This document shows positions 5,702-7,764 of a stretch of 7,764 nucleotides of DNA, in pieces. The notes under the pieces are model-generated. The model was given only the letters and a program-made list of their open reading frames with translations, was not told the DNA's origin and searched no databases. The position numbers and the translations under genes were made by a program. The stretch lies in assembly GCA_044221335.1 (NCBI GenBank), contig JBGAPI010000082.1, forward strand, positions 1 to 7,764, read 5' to 3'. The stretch comes from JBGAPI01 sp044221335 (lineage in GTDB: Bacteria > Pseudomonadota > Gammaproteobacteria > Xanthomonadales > Ahniellaceae). The stretch's first letter is position 1; the number at the start of each line of letters is the position of its first letter.

Positions 5702-5750
5702 TCGCGACGCTCCTCCCGTCGACGCGCCCTCGCGACGTTCGCTCCTCCCG
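5702..5750. repeat. Paired direct repeats upstream of the amidohydrolase gene
   Basis: CGCTCCTCCCG occurs at 5708-5718 and 5740-5750, a 32-base step, close to three turns of DNA. TCGCGACG occurs at 5702-5709 and 5730-5737, a 28-base step. The two composite copies differ by a 4-base insertion. An imperfect inverted arm, GGAGCG (5683-5688), can pair with CGCTCC (5708-5713). The repeats fill the intergenic gap just upstream of the probable promoter, so they could be a regulator site or the remnant of a local duplication. Confidence 0.4.
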
Positions 5751-5779
5751 CATTTGATACGCTCGGCGATCACCTCCCC

Positions 5780-5784
5780 GAGGA
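5780..5784 (+). promoter_or_regulatory. Shine-Dalgarno sequence of the amidohydrolase gene
   Basis: GAGGA lies 7 bases before ATG 5792. It decides the start against the in-frame TTG at 5675, and contrasts with the upstream genes, most of which lack a ribosome site. A weak -10-like stretch (TTTGATACGCT, 5753-5763) lies 17 bases further upstream without a clear -35 box. Confidence 0.6.
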
Positions 5785-5791
5785 CCGATCC

Positions 5792-7096
5792 ATGCCGCGC
5801 ATTACCCTGCTTGTCGCCGCACTGCTGTTCTCCCTGGCCGGCCACGCCGCCGAATCGAAGGGCAAGACCTCCGCACCGGCGACCACCGTCCTCAAGGCCG
5901 CGCATCTGTTCGACGGAAGGAGCGGCACGCTGGCCTCGCCGGGAGTCGTCGTGGTGAGCGGCGAGCGCATCGTGGCGGTGGGCAAGGACACGGCGATCCC
6001 GGCCGGCGCCACGGTCGTCGACCTCGGCGACGCCACACTGCTGCCGGGCTTCATCGACGCGCACACCCACATCACCGAGGACCATGACGACGACTGGGCG
6101 AAGGGCTTCTACGAGAGCACGATGCGCTCCGCGCCCGAGCAGTCCTTCCACGCGCAACGCAATGCGCAAGTGACCCTGCGTGCCGGCGTCACCACGGTGC
6201 GGGTGCTGGGCGCCGGCGACTTCGTCGACGTCGCGCTGCGCAATGCCGTCAACGACGGACTCGCCGAAGGCCCGCACATGCTGGTCGCCGGCCACGCGAT
6301 CGGCTCGACCGGCGGACACTGCGATGGCTCGCCGATTCCGCCGGGCCGGATGCCGCAACCCGGGACGCTGGAGGGCGTCTGCAACGGTCCCGACGCCTGC
6401 CGACTGGCGGTGCGCGAGCAGATGAAGTTCGGCGCCGACGTCATCAAGATCTGCGCTTCCGGCGGCGTGCTTTCGGAGTCCGATCCGGTCGATGTGCCGC
6501 AGCTGACGCCCGAGGAACTGCGCGCCATCATCGGCGAGGCCCACGCCTGGCGTCGCAAGGTCGCGGCGCACTCGCACGGCGACCTGGCCGCGAAGCTCGC
6601 GGTCGAGGCCGGCGTCGACTCGATCGAGCACGGCAGTTTCCTGACCGAGTCGACGCTCACGCTGATGAAGCAGAAGGGCGTCTTCCTGGTGCCGACGCGG
6701 ATGACCCAGCTATGGGTCAATCGCAAGGCCGACAGCTATCCGCCGAAGATCCGCGACAAGGCGATCGCGGCGTCGACCGCGCACACCGAGATGATGAAGC
6801 GCGCGCTGAGGATCGGCGTACCGATCGCCTTCGGCACCGATGCCGCGGTCTTCCCGCACGGCATGAACGCCGAGGAATTCGGCGACTACGTCGACCTCGG
6901 CATGAGCCCCGCCGCCGCGCTGATGACCAGCAGCCAGGGCTCGGCGAAGCTGCTCGGCATCGACGCGGACACCGGCACGCTGGAGGCGGGCAAGTACGCC
7001 GACATCGTGGCGGTGCCCGGCGACGTGCTCACGAACATCCGCGCGACCGAGCATCCGACCCTGGTCATGACCCGCGGCCGCAAGGTGCAGATGTAG
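5792..7096 (+). CDS. Exported metal-dependent amidohydrolase (imidazolonepropionase / Xaa-dipeptidase-like)
   Basis: The 434-residue product begins with a signal peptide (PRITLLVAALLFSLAGHA, likely cut after Ala19 or Ala20), so it is probably periplasmic or secreted. The mature part is an amidohydrolase: a small beta domain (LKAAHLFDGRSG, then VVVVSGERIVAVG), a TIM barrel, and a return to the beta domain (DTGTLEAGKYADIVAVPGD). Metal ligands in order are His91 and His93 (GFIDAHTHI), a probable carboxylated Lys219 (DVIKICASGG), His260 (VAAHSHGD), His280 (SIEHGSF) and Asp350 (FGTDA). This set matches the Caulobacter Cc2672/Sgx9260 type of Xaa-Arg/Lys and Xaa-Pro dipeptidases, so peptide scavenging is likely; the exact substrate cannot be read from sequence. 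It has its own ribosome site and probably its own promoter. The stop TAG lies within the GTAG of a REP palindrome. Confidence 0.92.
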   Translation: MPRITLLVAALLFSLAGHAAESKGKTSAPATTVLKAAHLFDGRSGTLASPGVVVVSGERIVAVGKDTAIPAGATVVDLGDATLLPGFIDAHTHITEDHDDDWAKGFYESTMRSAPEQSFHAQRNAQVTLRAGVTTVRVLGAGDFVDVALRNAVNDGLAEGPHMLVAGHAIGSTGGHCDGSPIPPGRMPQPGTLEGVCNGPDACRLAVREQMKFGADVIKICASGGVLSESDPVDVPQLTPEELRAIIGEAHAWRRKVAAHSHGDLAAKLAVEAGVDSIEHGSFLTESTLTLMKQKGVFLVPTRMTQLWVNRKADSYPPKIRDKAIAASTAHTEMMKRALRIGVPIAFGTDAAVFPHGMNAEEFGDYVDLGMSPAAALMTSSQGSAKLLGIDADTGTLEAGKYADIVAVPGDVLTNIRATEHPTLVMTRGRKVQM

Positions 7097-7122
7097 GGCG
7101 GCCACTGGCCGCCATCGCGAGG
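7093..7122 (+). repeat. GTAG-type REP palindrome at the amidohydrolase stop codon
   Basis: GTAG (7093-7096) is followed by GGCGGCC (7097-7103), loop ACT and GGCCGCC (7107-7113), a perfect 7-bp stem. The next nine bases, ATCGCGAGG (7114-7122), are identical to those that follow the minus-strand palindrome of the 1558-1645 element (there they read 1624 down to 1616). The shared GTAG, stem layout, 3-base loop and 3' flank show that these are members of one repeat family. No inverted partner is visible here, so this is a single REP. Confidence 0.75.
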
Positions 7123-7221
7123 AATTTCGGCGAGATCAATGCGAGTCGCCGATTCAATTCGATTGCACTCGTGCCCAGATCGACGACGACTTCTCCTCTT
7201 CCGCGCGCTGGAGGTGCGACA

Positions 7222-7252
7222 CGAGGCAAGGGATGTTCGCCTCCTTGCCTCG
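7222..7252. other. Perfect 10-bp stem-loop
   Basis: CGAGGCAAGG (7222-7231) and CCTTGCCTCG (7243-7252) are exact inverted repeats around an 11-base loop. No T-run follows on either strand, so an ordinary intrinsic terminator is unlikely. It could be an operator for the gene starting at 7345, a transcript-end hairpin, or part of an older mobile element. Confidence 0.5.
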
Positions 7253-7332
7253 AAACAACCACTCGCCCGCCGGCGCGGAATGATCGACTTGCGGGATAGT
7301 TCTCGAATGATTCATCGGGAATCACCGAATTC

Positions 7333-7337
7333 GAGGA
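7333..7337 (+). promoter_or_regulatory. Shine-Dalgarno sequence of the exported-protein gene
   Basis: GAGGA lies 7 bases before ATG 7345. Together with the signal peptide that follows, it fixes the start of this gene against overlapping alternatives at 7338 and upstream. Confidence 0.6.
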
Positions 7338-7344
7338 TTGCAGG

Positions 7345-7680
7345 ATGAAATGCGGACGTTCTGTACCCGTCGCCACCCTACTGAGCCTGGCGGCCGGCCT
7401 GGCGCATGCTACGTCGCCGGTCGCCCGGTTCGAAAACGACTACGGCGACGGCGAATTCTGCCGAACAGCGCTGAGCGCCGTGGGCGACAGCTTCGTCGTG
7501 TCGACGGCGACGGCCGCGCATCCGCAGGTCGCGCGGCAATACCGCAAGGTCGGCGGAGCGTGGTCGGAAGTCGACCCACTGACCCTGGACACCGGAGCCG
7601 TCTTTCCCGCCTGCAGCTCACGCTTGTCACCGACCGCCCCAATAGAGCCATTCCATGATCGGCATAATGGAGCCAGGTGA
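7345..7680 (+). CDS. Exported protein, 3' end probably replaced by an insertion element
   Basis: The frame encodes 111 residues. The start is MKCGRSVPVATLLSLAAGLAHA, a clear signal peptide with likely cleavage after AHA (residue 22). The mature part, GDGEFCRTALSAVGDSFVVSTATA followed by QYRKVGGAWSEVDPLTLD, has the rhythm of one blade of an FG-GAP-like beta-propeller repeat (ALSxxGDxxVV, then VGGAWxExxxL). This likeness is weak and by eye. From about residue 94 (base 7625) the reading continues into the tandem-repeat DNA and stops at the TGA 7678-7680 inside a repeat unit, so the last 18 or so residues are probably not native. The intact gene would have been much longer if it was a propeller. 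I read it as a gene truncated by insertion; a short natural exported protein cannot be excluded. Confidence 0.6.
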   Translation: MKCGRSVPVATLLSLAAGLAHATSPVARFENDYGDGEFCRTALSAVGDSFVVSTATAAHPQVARQYRKVGGAWSEVDPLTLDTGAVFPACSSRLSPTAPIEPFHDRHNGAR

Positions 7681-7764
7681 TGATCGGCGTAATGGAGCCA
7701 CTTCATGATCGCCGTAATCGAGCCAGTCCAGGATCGGCTTAATCGAGCCACCTCAGGATCGGCG
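7625..7764. mobile_element. Terminal region of an IS21-family-like insertion element (truncated by window end)
   Basis: The native-looking coding sequence ends near a TGTCAC at 7625-7630, followed by short spaced repeats up to the window edge. IS21-family elements end in TG/CA and carry several direct copies of a transposase-binding repeat inside each end; on the minus strand these copies read TGGCTC, N, ATT. No istA or istB reading frame is within the window, so the family is inferred from end architecture alone. The exact boundary (7625) is also an inference. Confidence 0.45.
7639..7763. repeat. Five 25-bp tandem repeats
   Basis: The units are 7639-7663, 7664-7688, 7689-7713, 7714-7738 and 7739-7763; the G at 7764 begins a sixth. 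Within the unit, AAT (positions 3-5), GAGCCA (7-12), A (17), GATCG (19-23) and C (25) are invariant, while positions 13-16 differ in every copy. Position 6 (A, G, G, C, C) and position 18 (T, T, T, G, G) change together, so units 2-3 and 4-5 form two subtypes. The period is not a multiple of three, so the array does not encode a repeated peptide. Confidence 0.92.

Larger units (their letters stand above)
7097..7344. other. Non-coding gap of 248 bases between amidohydrolase and truncated exported-protein gene
   Basis: The gap is less GC-rich than the genes around it. It contains the REP stem and two further hairpins: 7122-7155, where GAAT plus CGGCGA pair with TCGCCG plus ATTC and TT bulges out; and 7222-7252, a perfect 10-bp stem. 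I see no convincing reading frame, no tRNA-like fold, and no strong promoter pair, although the promoter of the next gene should lie between about 7255 and 7330. Confidence 0.5.

Noticed and set aside
5150..6631. 493-codon minus-strand open frame opposite the amidohydrolase
   Set aside because: It spans three unrelated plus-strand features and has shadow-type composition, while the plus-strand frame carries clear metal-binding motifs.
7639..7763. CRISPR array
   Set aside because: The repeats are 25 bases with only 4 consecutive variable bases per unit, so there is no room for spacers and no cas gene is present.

Overview
The window is very GC-rich DNA in which every convincing gene lies on the plus strand. 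The organism looks like a gammaproteobacterium of the Xanthomonadales (Lysobacterales) type. Reasons: the tilS, xseB and ispA genes sit together, a DUF2058 (YaiL-like) gene follows, there are short palindromes that begin with GTAG as in the Stenotrophomonas/Xanthomonas REP families, and several genes have a -10-like hexamer very close to the ATG and no Shine-Dalgarno sequence. The lineage is an inference from these traits, not from a database match.

Layout. Positions 1-1561 hold housekeeping genes: the 3' end of tilS (tRNA-Ile lysidine synthase), xseB (exonuclease VII small subunit) and ispA (farnesyl diphosphate synthase, overlapping xseB by 4 bases). Positions 1558-1645 carry two GTAG palindromes facing each other, a REPIN-like unit; the GTAG of the first one contains the ispA stop codon. 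Positions 1708-2262 encode a DUF2058 protein.

Positions 2361-5674 form the most interesting block. It holds a 2-oxoglutarate/Fe(II) oxygenase, a divergent membrane homologue of prolipoprotein diacylglyceryl transferase (Lgt), a large cysteine-rich radical SAM enzyme resembling the MJ0619/tetraether-synthase (Tes) type, and a small proline-rich three-helix membrane protein. The first three overlap by 1-4 bases and are probably translated in a coupled way. The last starts 10 bases after the radical SAM stop codon. Together they look like a membrane-lipid or lipid-anchor modification unit: a hydroxylase, a lipid-handling integral membrane protein and a radical C-C bond-forming enzyme. The pathway is inferred and the substrates are unknown.

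Positions 5792-7096 encode an exported metal-dependent amidohydrolase of the imidazolonepropionase / Xaa-dipeptidase type, with its own Shine-Dalgarno sequence. Its TAG stop is again supplied by a GTAG palindrome (7093-7113). A 248-base non-coding stretch with two hairpins follows. Then comes the start of an exported protein (from 7345) whose reading frame runs into a foreign-looking end. At 7639-7763 there are five 25-bp tandem repeats, which I read as the end of an IS21-family-like insertion element that has cut the gene at about 7625. The rest of that element lies outside the window.
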